Positions 47,761 through 55,797 of a DNA stretch of 64,000 nt are shown here, piece after piece (position 1 is the stretch's first letter; every line of letters starts with the position of its first letter). The notes under the pieces are model-generated. The model had not been told where the DNA came from. It saw nothing but the letters and a program-made list of their open reading frames with translations, and did not search any database. Where the stretch lies: the NCBI GenBank assembly GCA_000378025.1, contig KB899087.1, forward strand, positions 2,666,001 to 2,730,000, written 5' to 3'. The position numbers and the translations under genes were made by a program. Source of the stretch: Xanthobacteraceae bacterium 501b. GTDB lineage: Bacteria > Pseudomonadota > Alphaproteobacteria > Rhizobiales > Xanthobacteraceae.

Positions 47761-48546
47761 CTAGAACCCGTCCTCGTCAAGCGAACCGACCTCGATCAGT
47801 TCCACCTGTTCGCGCTGGCACACATGGCGCAGCTCGGGGGAGGATACGGTGTCGGTGACGAAGGTGTCGACCTCCGACATCGAGCCGATGCGCACCGGCG
47901 CGGTGCGCTCCAGCTTGGAACGATCCGCCACCAGGATGATCTGGCGGGCATTGTCGATGATGGCGCGGGCGACCTGCACCTCGCGATAGTCGAAATCCAG
48001 CAGCGTGCCGTCCTCCTCGATCGCCGAGGCGCCGATGACGGCGTAGTCGACGCGGAACTGGCGGACGAAATCCACCGCCGCCGAGCCGATCACCGCCCCG
48101 TCGGCATGGCGCACCGGCCCGCCGGCCATGATCAGCTCGATGCGGGGATGGCGGTAGAGCAGCGTCGCCACATTGAGGTTGTTGGTGATGACCAGCAGAT
48201 CCTCATGGTCGGACAGGGCGCGGGCGACCTCTTCCGTGGTGGTGCCGATATTGATGAACAGCGAGGCGCGGTTCGGCACCATGCTGGCGGCGGCCTCGGC
48301 GATGGCGCGCTTGGCGCCCTGCGCCATGGCGCGGCGGGCCTCATAGGCGAGGTTCTCCACCCCCGAGGCGACGACGGCGCCGCCATGCACACGCGACATC
48401 AGCCGGCGCACGCACAGATCGTTGAGATCCTTGCGGATGGTCTGTGGCGAGACGACGAAACGGCTGGCGAGGTCCTCGACGCTCACCCGTCCCTGGGCGC
48501 GCGCGAGGCCGAGAATGTCCTGCTGGCGTGAGGAGATCGCGTTCAT
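47761..48546 (-). CDS. DeoR/GlpR-family transcriptional regulator
   Basis: 261 residues. The N-terminal helix-turn-helix reads RQQDILGLARAQGRVSVEDLASRFVVSPQTIRKDLNDL, with the DeoR pattern IRKDLNxL. The effector domain has FINIGTTTEEVARAL and AIGxSAI-like DYAVIGASAIEEDGTLLDFD segments, which bind a sugar phosphate in relatives. The closest type by sequence is GlpR. A glycerol gene set is not in the window, so its target may lie elsewhere. Start at 48546 follows gggagaaagg. Confidence 0.92.
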   Translation of the reverse strand: MNAISSRQQDILGLARAQGRVSVEDLASRFVVSPQTIRKDLNDLCVRRLMSRVHGGAVVASGVENLAYEARRAMAQGAKRAIAEAAASMVPNRASLFINIGTTTEEVARALSDHEDLLVITNNLNVATLLYRHPRIELIMAGGPVRHADGAVIGSAAVDFVRQFRVDYAVIGASAIEEDGTLLDFDYREVQVARAIIDNARQIILVADRSKLERTAPVRIGSMSEVDTFVTDTVSSPELRHVCQREQVELIEVGSLDEDGF

Positions 48547-48642
48547 ACGGCCAACGGCCTTTCTCCCGAAATGAACGATCGTCTTCTGCGGACGATTCGT
48601 GCTGCATCCTGCACAAGGAGGCCGGGCGCGGCAAACGCCTGT

Positions 48643-49815
48643 TTAGAGGCGCTGCAACATGAGCACGCTGGCGAGCCCGCCCGCCGCCGCGATGGCGGAA
48701 AGGCCGAGCGCCTGCGGCGCCTCGCGCGCCAGCTCGTGGAACTGGCGCACGGCGAGGATCGCGCCCGAGGCGCCGATGGGATGCCCGCGCGCCAGCGCCC
48801 CGCCGCCGCGATTGAGGGTGGTGGGGTCGAGCCCGCTGTTTCGGCAGTTCAGCAGCGCCTGCCCGGCCGAGGCTTCCATCAGCTCGACGACGGGAATGCG
48901 TGCCCAGTCCAGTTGCACACCTTGGTCGTGAAGAATGTCGAAATTCATAAGGCCGTTGTCATAGGCCGTGTCGATCAAGCCTTGATCGATCGCCTCCGGC
49001 GGGTTCTCCGGCGCGGCGCCGAAGGAGCGGGCATAAAACACCTTGCAGATCGGACGACCGGCCTGCCGGCGCCGCTGCGCCCATTCCCGCGAGGCCACCA
49101 GCACCATGGCGGCGGCGTCCGCCTCCACCGCGACGCCGGCCGCGTCCACCTCGCTCTCGCCGTCACGGTGCAGCACCGGCGCGCGGGCGCACAAGGCCGG
49201 GGTGAGCGCGCGGGTGAAGCTGTCGAAGGCAAGCCCCGCCACCGGCACGATTTCCGCTTCCAGCCGCGCCCGCGCTGCCAGCGCCTTGGCGTGGCTCTCG
49301 ATGGCGAAGGCCGCCTGCCGCTCGCGGCTGTAGCCATTCGCCGCGCGGGCCAGAACCTCGATCATCTCAGGGTCGCGCGCCGGCCAGGGGGTGAAGGGCG
49401 GGCGGTCATAAAACACCGGCGCCTCGCCCTTCGCCTTCGGCCGGGTGGCGCGCAGGGGCGAGCGGCTGAAGCTCTCCACCCCGCCGGCGAGCACGAGCTG
49501 CGCCGCGCCCGATTCTACCAGCCGCGCCGCCAGCTGGATGGCGTCGAGCCCGGAACAGCATTGCGTGTCCAGCGTCAGCGCCGGCACGGTGGGCGGCAGG
49601 TTGGCCGCCAGCGCGGCGAGGCGGGCGACATTGCCGCCGCCCGACAGCGCATTGCCGAGGATGACGTGCTCGACGTCATCCGATGCCACGCCCGCATCGT
49701 CGAGGCAGGCGCGCAGCACCGGGGCGGCGAGGTCATACGCCTCGACCAGACGAAAGGCGCCGCCGCGCGGGGCCACCGCCGTGCGGCAGGCGGCGAGGAT
49801 AAAGGCCCGGTTCAT
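48643..49815 (-). CDS. Thiolase-like protein lacking the second catalytic cysteine
   Basis: 390 residues of the thiolase family. The nucleophile Cys lies in LDTQCCSGLDAI, and the GHP motif GGGALARGHPIGASGA is intact. The usual NEAFA reads MEASA, and the late CxG motif, where the second catalytic Cys should sit, reads AIAAAGGLASV. It might therefore be unable to run the normal cleavage reaction and may use another chemistry, such as decarboxylative condensation. It is the last gene of bioM-bioN-bioY-acyl ligase-thiolase, overlapping the ligase stop by ATGA. Bacillus yhfS is the analogous neighbour of bioY. The substrate is unknown. Confidence 0.85.
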   Translation of the reverse strand: MNRAFILAACRTAVAPRGGAFRLVEAYDLAAPVLRACLDDAGVASDDVEHVILGNALSGGGNVARLAALAANLPPTVPALTLDTQCCSGLDAIQLAARLVESGAAQLVLAGGVESFSRSPLRATRPKAKGEAPVFYDRPPFTPWPARDPEMIEVLARAANGYSRERQAAFAIESHAKALAARARLEAEIVPVAGLAFDSFTRALTPALCARAPVLHRDGESEVDAAGVAVEADAAAMVLVASREWAQRRRQAGRPICKVFYARSFGAAPENPPEAIDQGLIDTAYDNGLMNFDILHDQGVQLDWARIPVVELMEASAGQALLNCRNSGLDPTTLNRGGGALARGHPIGASGAILAVRQFHELAREAPQALGLSAIAAAGGLASVLMLQRL

Positions 49816-51221
49816 CGCGCGAACCTTTCCCGCGCGATCGCCTCCAGCGCCCTGAGATCCGCCTTGCCGCCCGAGGTGCGCGGCCAGTCCTCCAGGCTGA
49901 GGAAACGGCGCGGGATCTTCGCCGCCGGCAGCAGCCCCCGGCAGGCGGCGCGCAGGGCGGGCTCGTCCACCGCGCCGCGCAGCACGGCCACAAGCTCGAC
50001 GCCGCGCAAATCGTCGGGCAGGCCGAACACGGCGGCTTCCGCGATGCCGGGCAGGCTGGCGAGCACGGTTTCCACCTCCTCGGGATAGACGTTCAGCCCC
50101 GAGGTGACGAGCATGCGCTTCTCGCGCCCATGCAGATAGAGAAAGCCGGCCTCGTCGAGCCTTCCATGGTCGCCAATGGTGAGAAAGCCACCCACGCGGC
50201 GGGTTTCCGGCGCGTCGCCGCAGGCATATCCCTCGAACAGCATCGTGCTCCTGACCCAGATCGCCCCCGCCTCGCCGGCCTTGAGGTCATGCCCCGCCGC
50301 GTCGCGGATGCGCAGGGTGACACCATAAGCGGGCCGGCCGACCGAGCCGGGCGGCACCGCCTCCCCCGGCCGGGCAATGGTGATGAAGCTGGTTTCCGAG
50401 GCGCCATAGAATTCGGCGATGCCGGCCTTGGGGAACAGCGCCAGCGTGGCGGCCCGCGTTTCCGCCCGCCATTTGGCGCCTGAGATCATGAGGAGGCGAA
50501 CCGTCGGAAAGCTCTCGCCCGCCCCGGCCTCAATGAGCATCTGCAGCTGGGTCGGGGTGGCATAGAGCGCGGTGACACCATGCCGGGCGATGAGGCGCAG
50601 CGCCCGGCGGGGGTGGAACTGGCGCATCATCACCGCCAGCGCGCCGATGTGCAGCGCGTGGACGACACCATAGAGATGCAGCGACGCCGCCAGCCCGCCG
50701 GGCGCCAGCACCACATCCGCTTCGCTGAGGCAGAATTCGGCCGCGCTGGCGGCGAAGCTGTCGATCCAGGAGCGGTGGGAACGCCGGTAGCCCTTGGGCA
50801 GGCCGGTGGAGCCGGAGGTGAAGCCGACATAGAACGGCGCGTCCGGCGCTGGCGTGGGCGGGAACGGGGCGGAGGCGAGGTTGGGCAGGGCCTCCAGCGC
50901 CGGGGATTCCAGCGTCAGGTTTGGGGCCAGCGCGGCATCGATGGCGGCGCGGTAGGGTGCGGGCCAGCCGGAATCATAGACCAGCGCCTGACGGCCGCTG
51001 ATGGCGCAGGCGAAGAAGGCTTCCACCAGTTCCGGCCCGTTGCCCATGGCCAGCGCCACGCCCTGTCCCGGCGCGGTGCGCGTCTCCAGATGCGCCGCGA
51101 GCGCACTGATGCGGGACGCAAGCGCGGCGCGGCTCACCACCTCGTCGTCGCAGACCAGCCCGGCGCGGGTGGGTGCCGCCGCCGCGAGGGCGGGCAGGCC
51201 GGCGCCGATGGTGTGGGTCAT
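49812..51221 (-). CDS. Acyl-CoA ligase of the adenylate-forming family, in the biotin-uptake operon
   Basis: 469 residues. The AMP-binding signature is FTSGSTGLPKGY, the A5 motif GASETSF, and the hinge region GDHGRLDEAGFLYLHGREKRMLVTSGLNVYPEEVE. A late catalytic Lys lies in PRTSGGKADLR. It should activate a carboxylate to an acyl-adenylate and then a CoA thioester. It sits between bioY (4-bp gap) and the thiolase-like gene (ATGA overlap). In B. subtilis, yhfT has the same relation to bioY and yhfS. A precursor of biotin, or biotin itself, is a plausible substrate but unproven. Confidence 0.87.
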   Translation of the reverse strand: MTHTIGAGLPALAAAAPTRAGLVCDDEVVSRAALASRISALAAHLETRTAPGQGVALAMGNGPELVEAFFACAISGRQALVYDSGWPAPYRAAIDAALAPNLTLESPALEALPNLASAPFPPTPAPDAPFYVGFTSGSTGLPKGYRRSHRSWIDSFAASAAEFCLSEADVVLAPGGLAASLHLYGVVHALHIGALAVMMRQFHPRRALRLIARHGVTALYATPTQLQMLIEAGAGESFPTVRLLMISGAKWRAETRAATLALFPKAGIAEFYGASETSFITIARPGEAVPPGSVGRPAYGVTLRIRDAAGHDLKAGEAGAIWVRSTMLFEGYACGDAPETRRVGGFLTIGDHGRLDEAGFLYLHGREKRMLVTSGLNVYPEEVETVLASLPGIAEAAVFGLPDDLRGVELVAVLRGAVDEPALRAACRGLLPAAKIPRRFLSLEDWPRTSGGKADLRALEAIARERFAR

Positions 51222-51225
51222 CGCC

Positions 51226-51783
51226 TCAGGCGTTGCGCGAGAGCAGCGCTTCCGGCAGGCCGCGCGCCACGGTCTGCGCGATCAGCGCCACCAGCACCGC
51301 CTTGATCGCGTCGCCGGGAATGAAGATCAGGCAGGCCTTGGTGGCATCCATCACCGACAGCCCGCCGACCAGCGCCAGGCCGGCAATGCCGAAGGCGTAC
51401 ATCACCACGATGCCGCCAATGACGGCAGAGATGAGCGCGGCGGGGAAGACCGGCGCCTTGCGCAGCGCCTGCATGAGCCAGCCGGCCACAAAAGCCACCG
51501 CGATCCAGCCGAAGATGAAGCCGACGGAGGGGGTGAAGAACACGCCGAGCCCCCCGCGCCCGCCGGCCAGCAGCGGCGCGCCGAGCGCGACGACGAACAG
51601 CAGCAGCACCATGGCCAGCGCCCCGCGCCAGGCGCCGAGCATCACGCCGGCCAGCATCGCCCCCATGCTCTGGGCGGTGATCGGCACGCCGGCGGCGAAG
51701 GGCAGATCGAAGCGCGGCAGCAGGCCGAGCACGGCGAAGATGGCGGCGTAGAGCGCGACCTGAACGAGGTTACGGTCTTTCAT
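51226..51783 (-). CDS. bioY: Biotin transporter substrate-binding (S) component BioY
   Basis: 185 residues, six hydrophobic segments. The BioY-type features are visible: AGVPITAQSMGAMLAGVMLG near the start and GGRGGLGVFFTPSVGFIFGW in the middle. BioY binds biotin with high affinity and can work alone or with the BioMN module encoded directly upstream. It overlaps bioN as ATGA (51780-51783), so the three are translationally coupled. Confidence 0.94.
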   Translation of the reverse strand: MKDRNLVQVALYAAIFAVLGLLPRFDLPFAAGVPITAQSMGAMLAGVMLGAWRGALAMVLLLFVVALGAPLLAGGRGGLGVFFTPSVGFIFGWIAVAFVAGWLMQALRKAPVFPAALISAVIGGIVVMYAFGIAGLALVGGLSVMDATKACLIFIPGDAIKAVLVALIAQTVARGLPEALLSRNA

Positions 51784-52391
51784 CGGCGGGTTCCTCGCGG
51801 CGCACCGCCCCGCGCGGCCAGCGCCTCGGCGGTGTGATGGGACAGTCTCAATGTCTGGATACAGAAAGGCGCGAGCAGGCGCCAGCCGCCGCGCTTGCCG
51901 GTGCGGGCGCGCCAGGACTCGTTCAGCGCCTCCCACAGGGCAAAGAGCAGCGGCACAAAACGGATCATCATCGCCACCGCCAGCGCCACCGCGCGCGGCG
52001 AGCCGCCGAACCACGCCAGCGGGGCCAGCAGCGGCTCGACCGCGTCCATCATCGCGTCCATGCGGGTGGTCATCGTCACCGCATTGGCCAGCAGCACCAT
52101 GGCGAGGATGCGGGCCAGCACGACGAGGCCGGCGGCGACGTCGCCATTCCACCAATGGAAGGCGAGCAGGATGGCAAAGAGCGGCCAAAGCGGGCGCAGC
52201 AGCGCGATCTGCGCCAGCGCCGCCTTGCCGAGCGAGGCATAGAGCAGCAGCACGGCGGCGAGCAGGCCGGCCATCACCGGCAGGCTGTCGAGCGGCGCGG
52301 CGATGAGGCTGAGCAGCGCCAGCGCCAGCAGCTTCCAGCCGGCGGGCACGCCATGCAGCCAGGTGCGCTGGGCGAGATAGAGCGAGATCAT
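51780..52391 (-). CDS. bioN: Energy-coupling factor transmembrane protein BioN
   Basis: 203 residues with about five hydrophobic segments. The C-terminal cytoplasmic coupling region contains SWRARTGKRGGWRLL, matching the ARG-type coupling helices of T components. It links BioM ATP hydrolysis to BioY. Its start overlaps the bioM stop (52388-52391). Confidence 0.92.
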   Translation of the reverse strand: MISLYLAQRTWLHGVPAGWKLLALALLSLIAAPLDSLPVMAGLLAAVLLLYASLGKAALAQIALLRPLWPLFAILLAFHWWNGDVAAGLVVLARILAMVLLANAVTMTTRMDAMMDAVEPLLAPLAWFGGSPRAVALAVAMMIRFVPLLFALWEALNESWRARTGKRGGWRLLAPFCIQTLRLSHHTAEALAARGGAPRGTRR

Positions 52392-53086
52392 GTCAGACCC
52401 TCGGCGAAGGCGCGGTAGGCGGGGATGATCGCGGCGGGGGGGCCGTCGCCGCGCACCTGCCCCTCATGCAGCCAGATCACCCGCTCATATCTAGCGAAGG
52501 CGTCGAGCTCATGGGCGACGAGGATCACCTGTTGCTCCAGCCCGGCGACCAATGTTTCCAGACGCCGGCGGGTGGGCAGGTCGAGGCTGGAAAACGGCTC
52601 GTCGAGAATAAGCACCGACGGCGTCATCACCAGCACGGCGATGATGCACAGAAACTGCTTTTCCCCTTCCGAGAGCGCGTGCACCGGCCGCTCGGCCCAG
52701 TGCACGCGCTGGAAGCGAGCGAGCGCCGGCACCGCCTCGCGCGCGGCCTCCCGGCGCGGCAGGCCGGCCTGTTCCAGGCTGAAGGCAATCTCCTCGGCGA
52801 CGGTGGGGAAGATGATCTGGTGGTCGGGGTTCTGGAAGATGAAGCCGACCTTGCGCGGCAGGTCGCCCGCCTGCTCCTTCGCGTCCAAACCGTGCACAGT
52901 GACGCGGCCCTTCTCCGCCGAGAGCAGGCCGTTGAGCAGGCGCACCAGCGAGCTCTTGCCCGAGCCATTGGTGCCGATCAGCCCGACCCGGCGCTCGGTG
53001 ATGTCAAGCGAGATGTCGTCCAGCACCACCCGGCCGCCGCGCGAGAGGGTGACATTCTCCAGGCGGATCAGCGGGGCGTGCGGCAC
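52388..53086 (-). CDS. bioM: Energy-coupling factor ATPase BioM
   Basis: 232 residues. Walker A is GTNGSGKSS, the Q-loop segment is FQNPDHQIIFPTVAEEIAF as in ECF ATPases, the signature is LSEGEKQF and Walker B is VLILDEPFSSLD. The GTG at 53086 directly precedes the homologous start (PHAPLIRLENV) and has ggaa upstream. A longer frame to 53269 is open but the extra ~60 residues look unlike ABC proteins. It is the first gene of the operon and separated by 103 bp from the TetR gene, which ends at 53190. Confidence 0.92.
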   Translation of the reverse strand: MPHAPLIRLENVTLSRGGRVVLDDISLDITERRVGLIGTNGSGKSSLVRLLNGLLSAEKGRVTVHGLDAKEQAGDLPRKVGFIFQNPDHQIIFPTVAEEIAFSLEQAGLPRREAAREAVPALARFQRVHWAERPVHALSEGEKQFLCIIAVLVMTPSVLILDEPFSSLDLPTRRRLETLVAGLEQQVILVAHELDAFARYERVIWLHEGQVRGDGPPAAIIPAYRAFAEGLT

Positions 53087-53189
53087 GGGCGGCGTTCCGG
53101 GGCGGGATAGGGGCGGGCGAAGATCAGCGACGTGCCGCTTATCGCGTCGCGACGGGGCGGCTGTCGAGAGGGGCAGCCTCACGCCCGTC

Positions 53190-53795
53190 TCACGCCCCTT
53201 CCGCGCCGGCCCCGCCCCGCAGCAGCGCCAGGGCGAATTTGCGCAGGCGCGCGAAGGCCGCCGGCCCATCGCCGGCCCGCGCCCGGATCACCGCGCCCTC
53301 ATAGGTGTCGATGATGTGCGCCGCCACCTCCACCGGATCGAGCGCGCGATCGACCTCGCCGGCGCTCTGGGCTTCAGTGATCAGCGCGGCGAGATCCTGC
53401 TCCCAGCTGGCGAAGACGTCCGCCAGCTGGGAGCGCAGCCCGTCATCCAGCGCCGGGGCGGCCTGGGCGAGCACGCCATAGAGACAGCCCGCCACCTCCG
53501 CCTCCGCCACCGAATCGCGCTCCACCTGTTCCAGATGGCGCGCAATCCGCGCGAGCGGGCTCAGGCTGGCATCGGCGAAAAGCTCCTGCCGCTGCCGGCG
53601 GTACTGGCCGGCATAGGCGTCGAGCACCGCGCCGGCGAAATCCTGCTTGCTGGCGAAGAAATGGTAGAAGGAGCCCTTAGGCACCGCTACCGACGCCAGA
53701 AGCGGGCCGATGCCGGTGCCGTCATAGCCCTGCTCCAGCATCGCCTTGCGTCCCGCCGCGACGATCCTGTCGCGTGTGGATGGCTTTTCCGTCAT
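53190..53795 (-). CDS. TetR/AcrR-family transcriptional regulator
   Basis: 201 residues. The N-terminal HTH includes RDRIVAAGRKAMLEQGYDGTGIGPLLASVAVPKGSFYHFFASKQDFA, the pattern of the NemR/AcuR group. The remainder is a helical ligand domain with one Cys (AGCLYGVL). It is divergent from an EamA transporter gene across ~60 bp, with a palindrome directly before its own start codon, so it likely represses both. Confidence 0.93.
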   Translation of the reverse strand: MTEKPSTRDRIVAAGRKAMLEQGYDGTGIGPLLASVAVPKGSFYHFFASKQDFAGAVLDAYAGQYRRQRQELFADASLSPLARIARHLEQVERDSVAEAEVAGCLYGVLAQAAPALDDGLRSQLADVFASWEQDLAALITEAQSAGEVDRALDPVEVAAHIIDTYEGAVIRARAGDGPAAFARLRKFALALLRGGAGAEGA

Positions 53796-53797
53796 AC

Positions 53798-53812
53798 TAG
53801 ACGACCGGTCTA
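53798..53812. promoter_or_regulatory. Candidate TetR operator
   Basis: TAGAC (53798-53802) and GTCTA (53808-53812) form inverted arms around GACCG. The site abuts the TetR start codon and lies in the divergent promoter region. NemR-type regulators bind the similar TAGACC..GGTCTA element, which fits the TetR type here. Confidence 0.6.
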
Positions 53813-53855
53813 CTGTTGCCTATCATGCGTCGGATCGGAACACACAGAGGCCTTC

Positions 53856-54752
53856 ATGTCCATCACGTCCCGTGCCTTGCTGACACCCCGCGCGGCCGGC
53901 CTTGCCGTGGTGCTGTTCTCCACCCTGCTGTGGAGCCTTGTCGGCCTGTTCGTGCGGATGGCCGATCTCGATGCCTGGACGATCATCCTCTGGCGCTCGG
54001 TGTTCGCGGTGCTGGCGCTCGCGCCGTTCTGGCTGCTGGCCACCGCCGACAGGGCGCAGGCGCTGCGGGCCGGCGCCTCCCGCGCCAGCCTGTTCGCCAT
54101 CGGCCTCGCCGTGGTCGGCAACATCGCCTATATCGGCGCGCTGCAGCTGACCTCGGTCGCCACCGTCATGACGATCTACGCCACGCTGCCCTTCGTCACC
54201 GCCCTTTTGGCCCTGGTGGCGCTGCGTGAAAAGCTGAGCCGGCGCTTCGGCGCGGCGGCGCTGGTGGCGGCGGTGGGCATCACCATCACCGCCGGCGCGG
54301 CGATCTCAGTGGGCGACAGCGCCGGCATCCTGGTCGCGGCGCTGATGACGCTGAGCTGGGGCGGGCTGCTGGTGCAGGCCAAGCGCTACCCGAAACTCGA
54401 CCTGACGCTGATCAGCCTCGTCTCCGCCGTGATCGCGGCGGTGATCGCCCTGCCGCTGGCGTCGCCCGGCCTGCCCTCGGCCTATGCGCTGTTCGTCTGC
54501 GCGCTGCTCGGCGTGCTGACCTCCGGCCTCGCCAATGTGCTGACCCTGATGGGCGGGCGGCACATAGGCTCGGGCGAAACCGGCCTGCTGCTGCTGCTCG
54601 ACGTGGCGCTCTCCCCGCTCTGGGTGTGGCTGGCCTATGACGAGCGGGTCGGCCCGCCGGCGCTGTTCGGCGGCGCGCTGGTGGTGATCGCCGTCGCCGG
54701 CTACCTGTTCACCGATGCACGGCGCCGGAGCGTGCCCTGCCCGGCGCCGTGA
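53856..54752 (+). CDS. EamA/DMT-family transporter
   Basis: 298 residues with ten hydrophobic segments in two EamA halves (WSLVGLFVRMADLDAWTIILWRS in the first; WGGLLVQAKRYPKLDLTLISL in the second). DMT proteins export metabolites or drugs, and the substrate is not predictable. ATG at 53856 has agagg upstream. It is divergent from the TetR gene with a palindromic operator between. Confidence 0.9.
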   Translation: MSITSRALLTPRAAGLAVVLFSTLLWSLVGLFVRMADLDAWTIILWRSVFAVLALAPFWLLATADRAQALRAGASRASLFAIGLAVVGNIAYIGALQLTSVATVMTIYATLPFVTALLALVALREKLSRRFGAAALVAAVGITITAGAAISVGDSAGILVAALMTLSWGGLLVQAKRYPKLDLTLISLVSAVIAAVIALPLASPGLPSAYALFVCALLGVLTSGLANVLTLMGGRHIGSGETGLLLLLDVALSPLWVWLAYDERVGPPALFGGALVVIAVAGYLFTDARRRSVPCPAP

Positions 54753-54794
54753 GGGCAAGCCGCCACTCACCTTCCGTGCCCGCCCCATGCGGGA

Positions 54795-55262
54795 TCAGGA
54801 AGGGGGCGGAAAGCGCAGCCCGCCGGCAATGCGGTTCCAGGCATTGATGGCGGCGATGGCGACGGTGAGGTGCACCACCTCGTCAGACGCGAAAACCTCG
54901 CCGAACTGCGCCACCGCGTCCTCCGGCACCGGGCCGCCCGCCATGCCGGCAAGCTGCTCCGCCCAGGCCAGCGCCGCTCGCTCGCGCGGGGTGAACAGGC
55001 CGGCGTCGCGCCAGACCGCCACCAGGTCGATCTTCGCCGCCTCCACGCCGAGCCGGCGGGCGAGCGCGATGTGGAACGCCGTGCAGAAGGCACAGCCATT
55101 GATCTGCGACACCCGGATCTTGACCAGTTCGACCAGCCCCTTGTCGAGGCCGGCATCCACCGACTGGCTCAGCGCGCGCAGCGCGGCGGTGGCGGCGGGA
55201 GCAACGGCCTGAAAGCCGGCATAGGAGAACGGCGCCGCCGGGGCGCTCTCAGGAATCGTCAT
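54795..55262 (-). CDS. AhpD-like carboxymuconolactone decarboxylase family protein
   Basis: 155 residues. The AhpD-type redox motif is NGCAFCTAFH (CxxC plus His, residues ~55-64), giving possible thiol peroxidase activity. The rest is the all-helical CMD fold. Relatives act in defence against alkyl hydroperoxides. The gene is divergent from a MarR gene with an inverted-repeat operator between, so redox- or ligand-controlled expression is likely. Confidence 0.9.
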   Translation of the reverse strand: MTIPESAPAAPFSYAGFQAVAPAATAALRALSQSVDAGLDKGLVELVKIRVSQINGCAFCTAFHIALARRLGVEAAKIDLVAVWRDAGLFTPRERAALAWAEQLAGMAGGPVPEDAVAQFGEVFASDEVVHLTVAIAAINAWNRIAGGLRFPPPS

Positions 55263-55288
55263 GGTGGCGTGAACCTGCGCGAGGAGAT

Positions 55289-55327
55289 ATTATCAGAGCA
55301 CGAATATGATATCAGGGCTCTGATAAT
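55289..55327. promoter_or_regulatory. Inverted repeat between AhpD-like and MarR genes
   Basis: ATTATCAGAGC (55289-55299) and GCTCTGATAAT (55317-55327) are exact reverse complements, 17 bp apart. The right arm includes the first two bases of the MarR start codon. Bound protein would block both divergent genes. MarR proteins commonly bind such palindromes. Confidence 0.72.
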
Positions 55328-55790
55328 GCGCAACTCCCCCGACGCCGTGCCGCCTGCCCCGGGCGAAGGCAGGCGCGGCGCCGACGGCCATCTCGGCTAT
55401 CTGCTGCGTCAGGCGGCGCATGTGCACCGCCTGCGCGTGGAAGCCCTGCTGAGCGATCTCGGCCTCACCTCGGCGCAGTTCTCGGCCCTGGTGATGCTGG
55501 AAGCCTATCCCGCCGCGTCCGGGGCGGACCTCGCCCGCCTCGCTCTGCTGACGCCGCAGACGATGAGCACCATCATCGCCAATCTGCTGAAGGCCGGGCT
55601 GGTGGCCCGTCGTCCCCATGCGGTGCATGGACGAATCCAGCAGATCGCCCTGACACCGGAGGGCGAGGCCCGGCTTAGCGCGGCCAAGGCGCGGGTCTAT
55701 GGGCTCGAATCCGGCCTCCTCGCGGGCCTCTCGACCGATGAGGAGACAATCATTCGTCGCTGGCTGGCCGGCCTCGCGGCCGGTGCGTAG
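55326..55790 (+). CDS. MarR-family transcriptional regulator
   Basis: 154 residues. The winged helix is GADLARLALLTPQTMSTIIANLLKAGLVARRP (about 73-104) with the wing RIQQIALTPEGEARL. It contains no cysteine, so it is not an OhrR-type cysteine sensor. The ATG at 55326 lies inside the right arm of an inverted repeat, suggesting autoregulation together with control of the AhpD-like gene. Confidence 0.92.
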   Translation: MRNSPDAVPPAPGEGRRGADGHLGYLLRQAAHVHRLRVEALLSDLGLTSAQFSALVMLEAYPAASGADLARLALLTPQTMSTIIANLLKAGLVARRPHAVHGRIQQIALTPEGEARLSAAKARVYGLESGLLAGLSTDEETIIRRWLAGLAAGA

Positions 55791-55797
55791 ACGTCGC

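Noticed and set aside
53087..53269. N-terminal extension of BioM
   Set aside because: The extra ~60 residues are Arg/Pro-rich and unlike ABC ATPases; the GTG at 53086 gives the family length.
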